DNA of 64,000 nt from Leucobacter massiliensis (GTDB taxonomy: Bacteria > Actinomycetota > Actinomycetes > Actinomycetales > Microbacteriaceae): positions 1 through 64,000 of the forward strand of contig NZ_MWZD01000013.1 in assembly GCF_002982315.1 (NCBI RefSeq), written 5' to 3'. This document shows positions 45,799 through 55,770 of the stretch, one piece after another. Position 1 is the first letter of the stretch. The number at the start of each line of letters is the position of its first letter. The notes under the pieces are model-generated. The model was not told the DNA's origin, did no database searches, and saw nothing but the letters and a program-made list of their open reading frames with translations. Position numbers and translations under genes: made by a program.

Positions 45799-46566
45799 CT
45801 AGGCGCGGCCACGCGTCGACCCGCCGTTGACCTGCACGGTCTGGCCGGCCATGGCGCGCAGCTCCGGGTCGCACAGCAGCAGCACGGCCTGCGCGATCTC
45901 GTGCGGCTGCCCGATCCGGCCGAGCGGGATCCCCGCGGCATAACGCGTGTGCATCGCGTCGAGGGTGACATCGGCGGCGGCGGCGTCCACCGCGAGTTGC
46001 GGGGTGTCGACCACGCCGGGGGCGATGGCGTTGACCAGGATCCCCTCGCCGGCCAGCTCGCGCCCCAGACACTTCACGACACTGATCAGTCCCGCTTTCG
46101 ACGCGGCGTAAGCGGTGGCCTCCGGCCAGCCGATGACCCCCCACTCGCTCGCGATGACCACGATTCTGCCCCCGGAACCCTGCGCTCGCATGACCCGCAC
46201 TGCCTCCTGGATGAGCGCGTACGTTCCAAGCAGGTTCGTCTCGACCACGCGCCACCAGTCGGCCGGATCGGCATCCACGAGGGGAGCCATGGTCATGGTG
46301 GCGTGGTTGGCCACGAGGATGTCGAGATGGCCTGCAGCATCCGCCGTCTCGCGCACGAGTGCGCGGCACTGCTCGGGATCGGCGAGGTTTTTCACCAGTC
46401 CGAGTGCCTCGGTGCGTGCGGTGAGCGCTGTGAGCTCCTGGCGCGTCGAGCGGGCGTGGGCCACCACCCGGGCGCCCCGGCCGGCCAGTGCCTCGACCTG
46501 TGCGACGCCAAGGCCGCCGGTGGCGCCCGTGACGAGCGCGACCCGGCCGGTGAGGTCGGTGCGCAT
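45799..46566 (-). CDS. SDR-family oxidoreductase
   Basis: 255 residues with TGATGGLG (cofactor), NHAT-type strand (VANHAT), and YAASK as catalytic Tyr/Lys with Ser in IASEW. The C-terminus ends GGSTRGRA. It probably oxidises or reduces an intermediate of the cluster's substrate. ATG at 46566 overlaps the stop of the next SDR gene (ATGA). Confidence 0.9.
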   Translation of the reverse strand: MRTDLTGRVALVTGATGGLGVAQVEALAGRGARVVAHARSTRQELTALTARTEALGLVKNLADPEQCRALVRETADAAGHLDILVANHATMTMAPLVDADPADWWRVVETNLLGTYALIQEAVRVMRAQGSGGRIVVIASEWGVIGWPEATAYAASKAGLISVVKCLGRELAGEGILVNAIAPGVVDTPQLAVDAAAADVTLDAMHTRYAAGIPLGRIGQPHEIAQAVLLLCDPELRAMAGQTVQVNGGSTRGRA

Positions 46567-47255
46567 CAGATCACCGCCCCGGAGTTCGGGTGCAGTGTCT
46601 CACCGATGGTGAAGGTGCCCGAGGTGACGAGGTAATCGACGCAGGCGGCCACGTCCTCGGGCGTGGCGAGCCGGCCGGTGGGCAGCATCGCCAGATAGTC
46701 CGAATCGCGCCACGGGGAATCCAGAGGCAGCAGAGGAGTGTCCGTGGGGCCCGGGGCGACGGCGTTCACGCGCACTCCGGTGGGCGCCACCTCGGCGGCG
46801 AGACTGCGCACGAAACCGAGCATGGCTCCCTTCGCCGCTGCGTAGTGCGAGTCGGCGGCGCCCCCGCCGATGGCGAGCTCGCTCGAGATGGCCACGATCG
46901 CGCCCGTGCCCTGGGCGATCATCCCGGGCAGCACGGCGCGCGCCCCGTTCATGAGCCCGCCCAGGTGCACCTGCAGCATCCGCCGCGCTTGCGCAGCGGT
47001 GACCTCGGTGAACGGTCGGCTCTCGTAGTGGCCGGCCGCGCTCACATAGGCGGTGATCGGCGCGAGCTCGTCGGTCACCCGCGCAACAGCCGCGTGCACG
47101 GCGTCTGCCGAGGTGACGTCGACCTCGAGCCACAGCTCGCAGGCCGGGGAGGGGGAGCGGTCGAAGCCGGCGACGAGCATGCCTGCGGCGCGCAGCCGGT
47201 GGGCGATGGCGGCGCCCATGCCCCCGGCCGAGCCGGTCACCACGGCGGCGCGCAT
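46566..47255 (-). CDS. SDR-family oxidoreductase
   Basis: 229 residues with TGSAGGMG, SAAG, ISSELA and YAAAKGA, a complete short-chain dehydrogenase set. It is distantly related to the next SDR, so the pair may act on successive steps. The ATG at 47255 overlaps the permease stop (ATGA), tying both to the transporter. Confidence 0.9.
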   Translation of the reverse strand: MRAAVVTGSAGGMGAAIAHRLRAAGMLVAGFDRSPSPACELWLEVDVTSADAVHAAVARVTDELAPITAYVSAAGHYESRPFTEVTAAQARRMLQVHLGGLMNGARAVLPGMIAQGTGAIVAISSELAIGGGAADSHYAAAKGAMLGFVRSLAAEVAPTGVRVNAVAPGPTDTPLLPLDSPWRDSDYLAMLPTGRLATPEDVAACVDYLVTSGTFTIGETLHPNSGAVI

Positions 47256-48745
47256 CAGCGGGCCTCAACGTGGTCGGTCGACGTGGCATCCGCCTCGTCG
47301 AGATGCTGCATGATGGCGGCAGTGGCGACGTTGTCGATGCGGTGGCGCACGCGAGCGTAGACGGCGGCGCCCGCGACCGCCAGGGCGACGGCGCCGATGA
47401 TCACCGACCAGTCGAGCCACGCATTACCGTTCAGCGGTCGGGGCCAGGCGATGTTGATGAGCTCTGCCACCACCCACACGAGGGCGATCACCGCGACGGG
47501 CGCGGTCCAGCCGCGGAGGCTGAAGGGGCCCGGCTGCCAGCGGCGGCGCAGCACGGTGACCGCGAACGCTGCGACGGGGAAGAGGAAGCTCAGGTAGAAG
47601 CCGCCAGAAGTGAAGTTCACCATCATCAGGTAGAGATTCTCGGCGACATTGCTCAGCAGGAACAGTGCGGTGCCGATCGCGGCGGTGACGAGCAGAGGCC
47701 CGACCGGCTGACGCTGCTTGGCGCTGAGCCGGCTGAGCTGCGCGGAGAAGGGGAGCGCACCGTCGCGCGCCTTGGCCCAGATGAGGCGCGAGGCAGAAGT
47801 CTGCAGGGCCAGGAAGCTGGCGATGAAGCCGATCGCGAAGAGTACCTGCAACGGGATGGCGATCGCTGAGCCGAGCTGCGCGGTGAGCACGGCGTAGACC
47901 GGGTCGACGTCGTAGTCGGGCAGGTCGGCGGCGTTCTCGGGGGTGGCGAGGATGATGGCGAGGCTGGAGAACATGACCACGAGCGCGATGAAGCAGATGG
48001 AGAAGAGCATGGCCTTGGGCAGGGCACGGCGCGGTTCGTGCACCTCCTCGGCGATGGATCCGGCGCTCTCGAAGCCGACGAAGCTGAAGCCGATGAAGAC
48101 CACGGCCAGCAGGAAAGGGCCGCCAAGCGAGAAGAAGCCCTCGGAGGCGTCAATGCTCGCGCCGCCGTCGAACAGGATGGAGAGGTCCTGCTCGCGATGG
48201 GCGATGAGCAGCCAGGTTCCGAGACCGATCGAGCCGACGACCTCGGCGACGATGCTGGCCATCATGAACACCTTGAGCACACCGCGCCCCGCGAGGTTCA
48301 CCAGGGTGCCGAGGATCAGCACGATGAAGGCGATGCCAGCGACCACGGTGCCGCTGGCGTCGTGAAGGCCGATGATGTTCGCGATGAAACCGGCCGCGCC
48401 GAGCGCCACAGTGGCCATCGCGATGGTGAGCGTCCAGATGTAGAACCATCCGGCGAACCAGCCGTAACCCGAGCCGAGCAGACGATTGGCCCACTGGTAT
48501 ATGGACCCCTCCAAGGGCCACCGGGATACGAGCATGGCGAAGACCAGCGCGACGAGCAACTGCCCGGCGAACACGATGAGGAACCCCCACCAGAAGGAGG
48601 GGCCGGCGGCCATGATCGCAAGCCCGAAGATGCCGTACAGGGCGACGATGGGCGAGATGAAGGCGAACGCGAAAGCGAAGGCAGCCCCAAAGCTGAATTC
48701 GCGTCGCAGGGTGTGTCCTTTGGCGGCGGGGGCGCGTGTGGTCAT
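47255..48745 (-). CDS. APC-superfamily amino acid/polyamine permease
   Basis: 496 residues with about 12-14 hydrophobic segments and the early motif FAFAFAFISPIVALYGIFGL of APC carriers. EEVHEPRRALPKAM is the conserved cytoplasmic loop. It probably imports the nitrogenous substrate of the cluster. ATG at 48745 has AGGAGG four bases upstream. A CATAAT -10 box on the minus strand (48782-48787) would drive the operon. Confidence 0.92.
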   Translation of the reverse strand: MTTRAPAAKGHTLRREFSFGAAFAFAFAFISPIVALYGIFGLAIMAAGPSFWWGFLIVFAGQLLVALVFAMLVSRWPLEGSIYQWANRLLGSGYGWFAGWFYIWTLTIAMATVALGAAGFIANIIGLHDASGTVVAGIAFIVLILGTLVNLAGRGVLKVFMMASIVAEVVGSIGLGTWLLIAHREQDLSILFDGGASIDASEGFFSLGGPFLLAVVFIGFSFVGFESAGSIAEEVHEPRRALPKAMLFSICFIALVVMFSSLAIILATPENAADLPDYDVDPVYAVLTAQLGSAIAIPLQVLFAIGFIASFLALQTSASRLIWAKARDGALPFSAQLSRLSAKQRQPVGPLLVTAAIGTALFLLSNVAENLYLMMVNFTSGGFYLSFLFPVAAFAVTVLRRRWQPGPFSLRGWTAPVAVIALVWVVAELINIAWPRPLNGNAWLDWSVIIGAVALAVAGAAVYARVRHRIDNVATAAIMQHLDEADATSTDHVEAR

Positions 48746-48857
48746 CGGTCCTCCTTTGGCGATGGCGCTGTGACCCGTTTTATTATGCACTCATCCAGTA
48801 GTCGGGCGAGATTCCCCGGAGGATGAGCAATCAGGACCGTTCTGAATTGTAGGAATC

Positions 48858-48863
48858 TATAAT
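48858..48863 (+). promoter_or_regulatory. Consensus -10 box ahead of the pucR leader frame
   Basis: A perfect TATAAT four bases before an ATG (48868). The 17-base upstream hexamer is GACCGT, so the -35 is weak and activation may be needed. Confidence 0.6.
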
Positions 48864-48867
48864 GGCG

Positions 48868-48927
48868 ATGAGGAGAAATCGACGTCATTCGCGGCTGATC
48901 GCGCGGAGCACCCCGACGCCCCCGTGA
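48868..48927 (+). CDS. Arg-rich 19-residue leader peptide (candidate)
   Basis: ATG at 48868 opens a short frame encoding MRRNRRHSRLIARSTPTPP, with six arginines, whose TGA overlaps the GTG start of the PucR gene as GTGA. It directly follows the promoter. Translational coupling, or attenuation sensing arginine supply, is plausible because the adjacent cluster includes a guanidino-hydrolase. It is short and could be chance. Confidence 0.4.
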   Translation: MRRNRRHSRLIARSTPTPP

Positions 48928-50255
48928 CGCTGGCCGACCTCATCGCGGATCGCTCGCTATCGCTCACGCCGGCGGTGCTCCCGCCGTCCGCGATCCAGCG
49001 TCACGTCTCCTGGGTGCACGCCACGGAGCAGCTGGACCCTCGGCCGCACCTGCGCGAGTACGAGCTGGTGTGCACGCTCGGCAGCGCACTGGTGCGACCG
49101 GGCACCGCGGAGCCGTTCGTGGCCGCGCTCACGGACACCGGGGTCTCCGGGATCGTGCTCGGCTTGGGCGAGGTGCATCTGGAACCGCCGATCGAGCTCC
49201 TGGACGCGTGCCGTCGCGCACAGCTGCCACTGCTGCTCATGGACCACGGCGTCCCTTTCCTTGCGGTCAACGACGCTGTGGTGCGGCGGCGCAGCCAGAT
49301 CGCAAGCGAGGCGCGCAAGCGCGAGACCGCGCTCATCACCCAGCTGCTTGTGCGAGCTCGCACCGGAGCTCCCGAGCCGGAGCTGCTCGAAGATGTACGC
49401 AGCACCCTGGGTGTGGAGGTCCGGCGTAGACCAGATGCGCCGGCCGGGCGACTCGACTGCCCGGATTCGGAGGGCCGCCCCTCCGAGGCGTTCCTGGAGC
49501 AGCTAGAGAGCGTATTGGAGATCTCCGCGCTTGAGCAGGATCGGCAACGCGCCGAGCATCACGCGCGCGTCGGCGAGCTGATCGAGCTCATCGCCACGGG
49601 GCTCGCGCACCCGGCGGCGATCCTGCCCGAGCTCGAGAGCGTGGGCCTGGCGTCGGATCGCCTCCGCGTATCGAGCTGGCCGAGCGGAAGCGAGCGGACG
49701 GTCGCTCGGCGGTGGCCGCAGGCGCTGACCGGAGCTACCGCGCGCCGAGTGGTGAGCATCGGGGTTCCCGGCGACGTCGCCGAGTTCGGCACCCTCGGAC
49801 TGGTGTGCGGGTACAGCGCGGTGGTGGGGCTGCGCGAGCTGCGACGTGCGCTCAACGAGTCGCACTCTGCGCTGCGCCTCGCACGAACCCGCGGCGGCGT
49901 AGCGGGACCGCAGCATCTGGTGCACTTCGACGCGCTCCTGGAGCAGCAGAGCGCTGAGCAACTCGCCCCTTTCGTGGAGCAGCTCCTCGGGCCGCTGCGC
50001 GACGCCGACGCGGAAGGCCGTGGCGAATTGATACGCACGCTCACCACGTTCCTCGACTGCGACCGGCAGTTGCAGGCAGCCGCCTCGCGGCTCCGGGTGC
50101 ACGTGAACACGGTACGGCACCGCCTCGGCCGGATCCACGAACTGAGCGGGCGTGATCCGCTCACATTCGCCGGGCTGGTGGATCTGAAGGTCGCCGTGTG
50201 GGCGGCCGAACGCAGCGAGTCGGTGGGGGCGCGCATGATCCGTCCGCTGCAGTGA
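48924..50255 (+). CDS. PucR-family transcriptional regulator
   Basis: 443 residues. The N-terminal PucR domain (LADLIADRSLSLTP, then VSWVHATEQLDPRPHLREYELV) is followed by a variable region and a C-terminal helix-turn-helix (RTLTTFLDCDRQLQAAASRLRVHVNTVRHRLGRI). This family controls purine, ureide and amine use. It is divergent from the permease operon, which it probably regulates. The GTG at 48924 lacks an SD of its own. Confidence 0.92.
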   Translation: MTLADLIADRSLSLTPAVLPPSAIQRHVSWVHATEQLDPRPHLREYELVCTLGSALVRPGTAEPFVAALTDTGVSGIVLGLGEVHLEPPIELLDACRRAQLPLLLMDHGVPFLAVNDAVVRRRSQIASEARKRETALITQLLVRARTGAPEPELLEDVRSTLGVEVRRRPDAPAGRLDCPDSEGRPSEAFLEQLESVLEISALEQDRQRAEHHARVGELIELIATGLAHPAAILPELESVGLASDRLRVSSWPSGSERTVARRWPQALTGATARRVVSIGVPGDVAEFGTLGLVCGYSAVVGLRELRRALNESHSALRLARTRGGVAGPQHLVHFDALLEQQSAEQLAPFVEQLLGPLRDADAEGRGELIRTLTTFLDCDRQLQAAASRLRVHVNTVRHRLGRIHELSGRDPLTFAGLVDLKVAVWAAERSESVGARMIRPLQ

Positions 50256-50385
50256 TGCGCCGCGCCGCCGGACCAGGAGGGACGTACGGATGAGAGCGGC
50301 CCCGATGTCGCGCAGGGGGAGCCGACCGCGGCCCGACCGGCTCCGGCCCGCGGCTGAAACGGGGGACTTCTGCGGGCAATGGAGG

Positions 50386-50412
50386 AGGATCCGGGCTCGG
50401 GACCCGCATCCT
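50386..50412 (-). terminator. Terminator after glpK
   Basis: AGGAT/ATCCT plus CGGG/CCCG form an interrupted stem six bases beyond the glpK stop. A further 7-bp hairpin lies at 50318-50344, between the convergent pucR and glpK genes. Confidence 0.5.
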
Positions 50413-50417
50413 GCGGT

Positions 50418-51947
50418 CTACTCGCGCAGATCCGCGTCGACCCAGTCCATCGACTTCTCCACGGCCTTCCGCCAGCGGCGCACCCGCCGCTCGCGCTCCT
50501 CCGGCCCGATGCCGGGCACCCAGCGCCGATCCTCGTCCCAGTTCGCGCGCAGTTCGTCGAGCCCCTCCCAGAACCCCACGGCGAGCCCGGCGGCGTAGGC
50601 GGCGCCGAGCGCGGTCGTCTCGGTGACGCGCGGCCGCACCACGGGCACCCCGAGCACATCGGCCTGGCACTGCATCAGCGTGTCATTGACCACCATGCCC
50701 CCGTCCACGCGCAGCTCGCTCAGCGGCACCCCGTCCGCCGCGGCCACGTCCGCGTTCACCGCGTCGAGCACGTCGCGCGTTTGCAGCGCCACCGCCTCCA
50801 GAGCGGCGCGCGCCAGGTGCCTGCGATCCGAGTAACGGGTCAGGCCCACGATCGCACCGCGCGCGTCCGGCCGCCAGTAGGGGGCGAAGAGCCCCGAGAA
50901 TGCGGGAACGATCGCCACGCCCCCGGTGTCGGGCACCTGGGCGGCCAGTGCCTCCACCTCCTCCGCGGAGGAGATGATCCCGAGCTGATCGCGCAGCCAC
51001 TGGATCAGCGAACCGGTCACCGCGATCGAGCCCTCCAGCGCGTAGTGCGCCGGAGCCTCGCCGAGCTTGTAGCCCACGGTGGTGAGCAGACCGTTCTGCG
51101 AGCGCACCATCTCGCGCCCGGTGTTGAAGATCAGGAAGCAGCCGGTGCCGTAGGTGTTCTTCGACTCGCCGGCCTCGAATGCGGCCTGGCCGAAGGTGGC
51201 TGCCTGCTGGTCGCCGAGGATGCCGGCGATGGGGGTCTCGCGCAGCAGGGAGGAGCTCTCGGCCCGGCCGTAGACCTCGGAGGAGGAGCGGATCTCGGGC
51301 AGCATCGACCGCGGCACCCCGAACTCCGCGAGGATGTCCTCGCGCCACTGCAGCGTCTCCAGGTCCATGAACATGGTGCGCGAGGCGTTGGTGACGTCCG
51401 TCACGTGCACTCCGCCGTCGACGCCGCCGGTGAGGTTCCACAGCACCCAGCAGTCGGTCGTCCCGAAGAGCAGGTGCCCCGCCTCTGCGTCCTCGCGCGC
51501 GCCGGCGACGTTCTCCAGGATCCAGGCGATCTTGGTCCCGGCGAAGTACGTGGCCAGCGGCAGGCCCACGGCGTCCGCGAAGCGGTCCACGCCGCCCTCG
51601 GCTGCGAGCCGGTCGACGATGCCCTGTGTGCGCGTGTCCTGCCACACGATCGCGTTGCACACCGGCCGGCCCGTGCGGCGATCCCACATCACCGTCGTCT
51701 CGCGCTGGTTGGTGATGCCCACGGCGGCCAGATCATGCCGGGTGAGATCGGCGCGGCCGAGCGCGATCCCGATCACCTCCTGCACGTTCTGCCAGATCTC
51801 CACCGGATCGTGCTCGACCCAGCCGGGCCTCGGCATGATCTGCGCGTGCTCCTTCTGGCCGGTGGCGACGGGGGCGCCGCTCCGGTCGAAGATGATCGCG
51901 CGGGTCGAGGTGGTGCCCTGGTCGATCGCGATGACGTGCTCGGCCAT
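50418..51947 (-). CDS. glpK: Glycerol kinase
   Basis: 509 residues. [15 protein letters not shown] at the N-terminus, [13 protein letters not shown], the KNTYGTGCF segment and the late DGGMVVND are FGGY-kinase and GlpK motifs. It phosphorylates glycerol for glycerol-3-phosphate dehydrogenase, encoded immediately upstream. ATG at 51947 has AGGAG six bases upstream. No glpF is next to it. Confidence 0.97.
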   Translation of the reverse strand: MAEHVIAIDQGTTSTRAIIFDRSGAPVATGQKEHAQIMPRPGWVEHDPVEIWQNVQEVIGIALGRADLTRHDLAAVGITNQRETTVMWDRRTGRPVCNAIVWQDTRTQGIVDRLAAEGGVDRFADAVGLPLATYFAGTKIAWILENVAGAREDAEAGHLLFGTTDCWVLWNLTGGVDGGVHVTDVTNASRTMFMDLETLQWREDILAEFGVPRSMLPEIRSSSEVYGRAESSSLLRETPIAGILGDQQAATFGQAAFEAGESKNTYGTGCFLIFNTGREMVRSQNGLLTTVGYKLGEAPAHYALEGSIAVTGSLIQWLRDQLGIISSAEEVEALAAQVPDTGGVAIVPAFSGLFAPYWRPDARGAIVGLTRYSDRRHLARAALEAVALQTRDVLDAVNADVAAADGVPLSELRVDGGMVVNDTLMQCQADVLGVPVVRPRVTETTALGAAYAAGLAVGFWEGLDELRANWDEDRRWVPGIGPEERERRVRRWRKAVEKSMDWVDADLRE

Positions 51948-53824
51948 GCGGTGCTCCTTTGCTGCGTCGGCTGCGGTGTGGCGAGATGACGCCCCGCGGA
52001 TCTGCTGGGGCGCCGCTCGCCTCCACCGCCCGCGGCGGCAGACACGGCCGCCGCGGGGGCCCGCCCGTCCTCGCAGTAGCCCCCCGCGGCACCCCCAGGC
52101 GCGAGCCCCGGCTCGCCGAGCATCACCCGGTGCTCGCGGAGCAGGATCCCGGCGGTGCGGCCCACCTCCGCGGTGACCCGCTCCGTGTCCCAGCCCAGCA
52201 CGGGCGCGATGGCCTCGGCGGCTTCCGCCAGCGCTTCGCGGCTCAGCCCGCCCACGAAGGCGAGCGAGCTCCGGCGCAGCAGCAGGTCGTCCAGGTGCAC
52301 GACGGCCTCCCGCTCCGCGAGCCACGCGAGCTCCTCGGCAAGGACTCCGGGGAGCAGCGCCAGCTCGGTCGGATGGTCCGGCAGCGCGGCGAGCAGCTCG
52401 GCGGCATTCGTGCCGTAGCGGTCCAGCATGCGCTCGACGAGTTCGGGATCGTGGCCGCCACCGTGCCGGGCGAGCCAGATGCGCCGCGAGGAGCGATCAG
52501 TGGGGAAGCCTGCGCCGCCGCCGATGGGGGTGGTGCGGGTGTCGCCGACGCGTGCGACGCCGAGCAGCGCGAGCGCCTCGTCGGCCAGATGCTCGCCCAG
52601 CGCGCGGAAGGTGGTCCACTTGCCGCCCACGAGGCTGAGCGTGCGGACCCGCCCGGCCCAGCCGTGCTCGATGCGGTAGTCGCGCGAGACGAATCCCGGC
52701 GCCGTGTCGTCGTGACGGGGGAGCGGCCGGATGCCCGAGAAGGTGTAGACGATCTGCGAGCGCTCCACCGCGACGGTGGTGAAGACGTGCCGGATCAGCT
52801 CGAAGAAGTAGTCCACCTCCTCGTCGGTGCAGCGGCTCGGCTCGCGCGGGTCGGCGTCGATGTCGGTCGTCCCCACGAGCACCCGGTCCTTGAGCGGGTA
52901 GATCAGCACGATCCGGCCGTCGGAGTGCTCGAAGAAGATCTCGCGCCCGCCGGTGGCGGCCAGCAGTTCTGGGTGGTCGAGCACGATGTGCGAGCCCTTC
53001 GTGCCGCCCATGAACGCCGTCGGACGGCCCAGATCCGCATTGGTGAGGTCGGTCCAGGGGCCGCTCGCGTTGATGATGACGCGCGCTGCGAAGTCGAACT
53101 CCTCGCCCGTCGTCTCGTCGCGCAGCCGCACGCCCGCGTCGCCCGCGCCGGCGGCGGCGAGGTAGTTGGCCGCCCGGGCCCGCTCCCCGCCGGCCGCGAG
53201 GCCGTCGGAGAGCACGTCGAGCGCGAGCCGCTCGGGGCTGTGCATCGAGGCATCGAAGTAGCTGGCGGTGTACTTGAGGGACGGATTGAGCCGGGGCAGC
53301 TCGCGCAGCGAGCGATCCCGCGCCCGGAAGCGATGCCGGGGGACCCTGCCGCCGCCCCGGGAGAAGGTGTCGTAGAGCAGCAGGCCGATCTTGATGAGCA
53401 GCGCACCGCGCTCGCGGGGCTTGCCGCGGCCGTGGGTGACGAGCAGGCGCAGGGGCGCGGTGAGCACGCCGGAGAAGGTCGAGAAGATCGGGATCGTGGT
53501 CAGCAGCGGCTTCACGTAGTGCGGGGCGTTGCGCACCAGGCGGTTGCGCTCCTGGACGGCCTCGCGCACCAGGCGGAACTCGCCGTTCTCGAGATACCGG
53601 ATGCCGCCGTGCACCATGTGGCTCGACGCCGCTGAGGCTCCGGAGACGTAGTCGGCACGCTCGACGAGCGCGACGTCGACGCCCTGCAGGGCCAGCTCGC
53701 GGAAGGTCGCGATGCCGTTGATGCCGCCGCCGATGACGAGCACATCCGCCTCGGGACGGTCGCGCAGGCGGGCGACAGCCCGCCGCGGGGTGGATTGCGG
53801 GGTGGTGGCTCGCTGCTCGGACAC
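51773..53824 (-). CDS. glpD: Glycerol-3-phosphate dehydrogenase with aberrant C-terminal extension
   Basis: 683 residues as read, where about 570-590 is usual. [21 protein letters not shown] binds FAD, and [31 protein letters not shown] and LGEPGLAP are normal GlpD features. After about residue 575 the sequence becomes Pro/Arg/Ser low-complexity and overlaps glpK by 175 bases in another frame, so the original stop has probably been lost by an indel, or the end is a sequencing error. Start GTG at 53824. Confidence 0.88.
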   Translation of the reverse strand: MSEQRATTPQSTPRRAVARLRDRPEADVLVIGGGINGIATFRELALQGVDVALVERADYVSGASAASSHMVHGGIRYLENGEFRLVREAVQERNRLVRNAPHYVKPLLTTIPIFSTFSGVLTAPLRLLVTHGRGKPRERGALLIKIGLLLYDTFSRGGGRVPRHRFRARDRSLRELPRLNPSLKYTASYFDASMHSPERLALDVLSDGLAAGGERARAANYLAAAGAGDAGVRLRDETTGEEFDFAARVIINASGPWTDLTNADLGRPTAFMGGTKGSHIVLDHPELLAATGGREIFFEHSDGRIVLIYPLKDRVLVGTTDIDADPREPSRCTDEEVDYFFELIRHVFTTVAVERSQIVYTFSGIRPLPRHDDTAPGFVSRDYRIEHGWAGRVRTLSLVGGKWTTFRALGEHLADEALALLGVARVGDTRTTPIGGGAGFPTDRSSRRIWLARHGGGHDPELVERMLDRYGTNAAELLAALPDHPTELALLPGVLAEELAWLAEREAVVHLDDLLLRRSSLAFVGGLSREALAEAAEAIAPVLGWDTERVTAEVGRTAGILLREHRVMLGEPGLAPGGAAGGYCEDGRAPAAAVSAAAGGGGERRPSRSAGRHLATPQPTQQRSTAWPSTSSRSTRAPPRPARSSSTGAAPPSPPARRSTRRSCRGPAGSSTIRWRSGRTCRR

Positions 53825-53936
53825 TCCGGCCTGCCTTCCGTGGACGCACGCGGATTCGGTCACCTCCACGCTACAAGACTCGCGCGTCCAGCGGGGCGGG
53901 CCGCGCGGTGTCGGAGGGGTGTGGTCCAATGGAGGC

Positions 53937-55163
53937 ATGCCAGCCGATTCGGGATCGCAGACGCGCGACAGCGCCACGATCCTGCACGTCGACATGGACT
54001 CGTTCTTCGTATCCGTCGAACTGCTCGACCGTCCCGAGCTGCGCGGCCTGCCGGTCGCCGCGGCCCACGACACGGGTCGATCGGTCGTCTCCAGCGCGAG
54101 CTACGAGGCCCGCCGCTTCGGCGTGCGATCCGCGATGCCGGTCGCGCGCGCCAAGCAACTCTGCCCGCAGCTCGTGCTCGTGCCGCCCACCTTCGAGAAA
54201 TACCGTCGCGCCTCGCGTCAGGTGATGGCGATCTTCGAGGAGTTCACCCCGCTCGTCGAACCGCTGAGCATCGACGAGGCGTTCCTCGACGTCGCCGGCT
54301 CCGTGCGGCTTTTCGGACCACCGGCCGAGATCGCGAGACGGCTCCGCGAGCGGGTACGCGAGCGCACGGGCCTGCCGGCCTCGGTGGGACTGGCGGGTAC
54401 CAAATTCGTCGCGAAGCTCGCCTCGCAGCGGGCGAAGCCGGACGGGGTGCTCGAGGTGCCCCCGCAGCGCACCCTCGAGTTCTTGCACCCCCTCCCGGTC
54501 GAGGCCATGTGGGGCGTGGGCGCGGCAACGGCCCGGGCCCTGCACTCCCGGGCGATCCGCACCGTCGCGGATCTCGCGCGGGAGCCCCTTCCGTCGCTCG
54601 AGCGCATCGTCGGAGGCGCCAGTGCGCGCAGGCTGCACGAACTGGCGAACGGTCGCGACGCGCGCGCCGTCGAGACCACCCGGATCGAGAAGAGCATCGG
54701 CCACGAGGAAACCTTCGCGAGCGACACCGGCGACCCGGTCGTGCTGCGGCGCGAACTCCTCCGGCTCGCAAGCCGCACCGGGGAGCGCCTTCGCGCCGCG
54801 GGTATCGAGGCCCGCACCGTCTCGATCAAGGTGCGCTGGGAGAACTTCGACACGGTGACCCGCTCACGCACCCTGAGTGAGCCGACGAACGCAAGCCGCC
54901 GCATCTACCGCACCGCGACGGAGCTGTTCGACGCGCTCGGCGCCGACGGCCGGCCGGTGCGGCTCATCGGGGTGCGCGCCGAGCAGCTGCAGCGCGCCGG
55001 CGGCGACGCACTCTGGAGCGAGGACGAGGACTGGCGGGCCGTCGACGAGGCGGTGGACGAGGTGCGGGGCCGCTTCGGCGCCGCGGGCGTCACGCCGGCG
55101 AGCCTCCTCACCGGCAGGGGACCCGTCGTCGATCCGCGCTCGCTCGAGGCGCCCGGAGCCTGA
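53937..55163 (+). CDS. dinB: DNA polymerase IV
   Basis: 408 residues of the Y-family. HVDMDSFFVSVE and LSIDEAFLDV hold the catalytic acids; ASYEARRFGVRSAMP and AGTKFVAKLASQ are conserved palm/finger motifs. The C-terminus ends with the little-finger region and no clear beta-clamp pentapeptide that I can be sure of. It performs error-prone lesion bypass. The start region lacks a well-placed SD; GTG six codons upstream is an alternative. Confidence 0.94.
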   Translation: MPADSGSQTRDSATILHVDMDSFFVSVELLDRPELRGLPVAAAHDTGRSVVSSASYEARRFGVRSAMPVARAKQLCPQLVLVPPTFEKYRRASRQVMAIFEEFTPLVEPLSIDEAFLDVAGSVRLFGPPAEIARRLRERVRERTGLPASVGLAGTKFVAKLASQRAKPDGVLEVPPQRTLEFLHPLPVEAMWGVGAATARALHSRAIRTVADLAREPLPSLERIVGGASARRLHELANGRDARAVETTRIEKSIGHEETFASDTGDPVVLRRELLRLASRTGERLRAAGIEARTVSIKVRWENFDTVTRSRTLSEPTNASRRIYRTATELFDALGADGRPVRLIGVRAEQLQRAGGDALWSEDEDWRAVDEAVDEVRGRFGAAGVTPASLLTGRGPVVDPRSLEAPGA

Positions 55164-55168
55164 AGCCC

Positions 55169-55203
55169 CGGGGGAGCGGCGCACCACCGCCTCAGCCCCC
55201 GGC
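55169..55203. terminator. Bidirectional hairpin between dinB and DUF2017
   Basis: A CCGGGGG/CCCCCGG outer stem and a GCGG/CCGC inner stem. The DUF2017 stop codon lies inside the hairpin. Confidence 0.6.
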
Positions 55204-55770
55204 GGCCTCGCCGGATGCGGACATGATCGCGAGCACCGAATCGAGGATCGCGGCGAGCCAGTCGAACACGAGCACCGTGCCGCGCGTCTCCTCATCGGCG
55301 GCGAGACGCTCGTGATCCTCCTCGGAATCGAGGCCGATGCGGGCGGCGATCGCCAGCCGGAGCGCCGTCAGGGTGCGTACCCACGCCGGCAGTGTCGCCG
55401 GAGTGACCGTCACGTCGACCGGGGCGGACGCAGGTCCGCTGCCGTCGCTCACTCCCAGCGCCGCCGTCACCTCGAGCGCATCCTGGAGCTTCCGGTTGAG
55501 CAGACCCTGCTCGGTGACGCGGCGGAACTGCGCCGCATCGTCGTCCCCCTCGTAGGCATCGGGGAACAGCCGGGCGAGCGCGGGATCCTCGGGCGGCTCA
55601 TCCGAGCCGCCGACCTCCAGGCTCGCGAAGAGCGGGTCCGGGTCGAGCGCTGTGCCGCTGTGGCTCGACAGCAGCCGCGTCAGCTGTGAGACCAGCTGAT
55701 CCAGCATCGCCGCCTCATCGGCCTCCAAGCGCAGACGGAGCGAACCGCCGGGCAGAGGTTTGAGCCTCAT
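55192..55770 (-). CDS. DUF2017 family protein
   Basis: 192 residues, helical and acidic, with FRRVTEQGLLNRKL and a late LVFDWLAAILDSVLAIM. The family is encoded right after clpS in many actinobacteria and has no defined function. The start overlaps the clpS stop by four bases. Confidence 0.88.
   Translation of the reverse strand: MRLKPLPGGSLRLRLEADEAAMLDQLVSQLTRLLSSHSGTALDPDPLFASLEVGGSDEPPEDPALARLFPDAYEGDDDAAQFRRVTEQGLLNRKLQDALEVTAALGVSDGSGPASAPVDVTVTPATLPAWVRTLTALRLAIAARIGLDSEEDHERLAADEETRGTVLVFDWLAAILDSVLAIMSASGEAAGG

Noticed and set aside
53712-53936. N-terminal extension of DinB
   Set aside because: It runs antisense to the glpD start and lacks polymerase homology; the first conserved motif follows the ATG at 53937.
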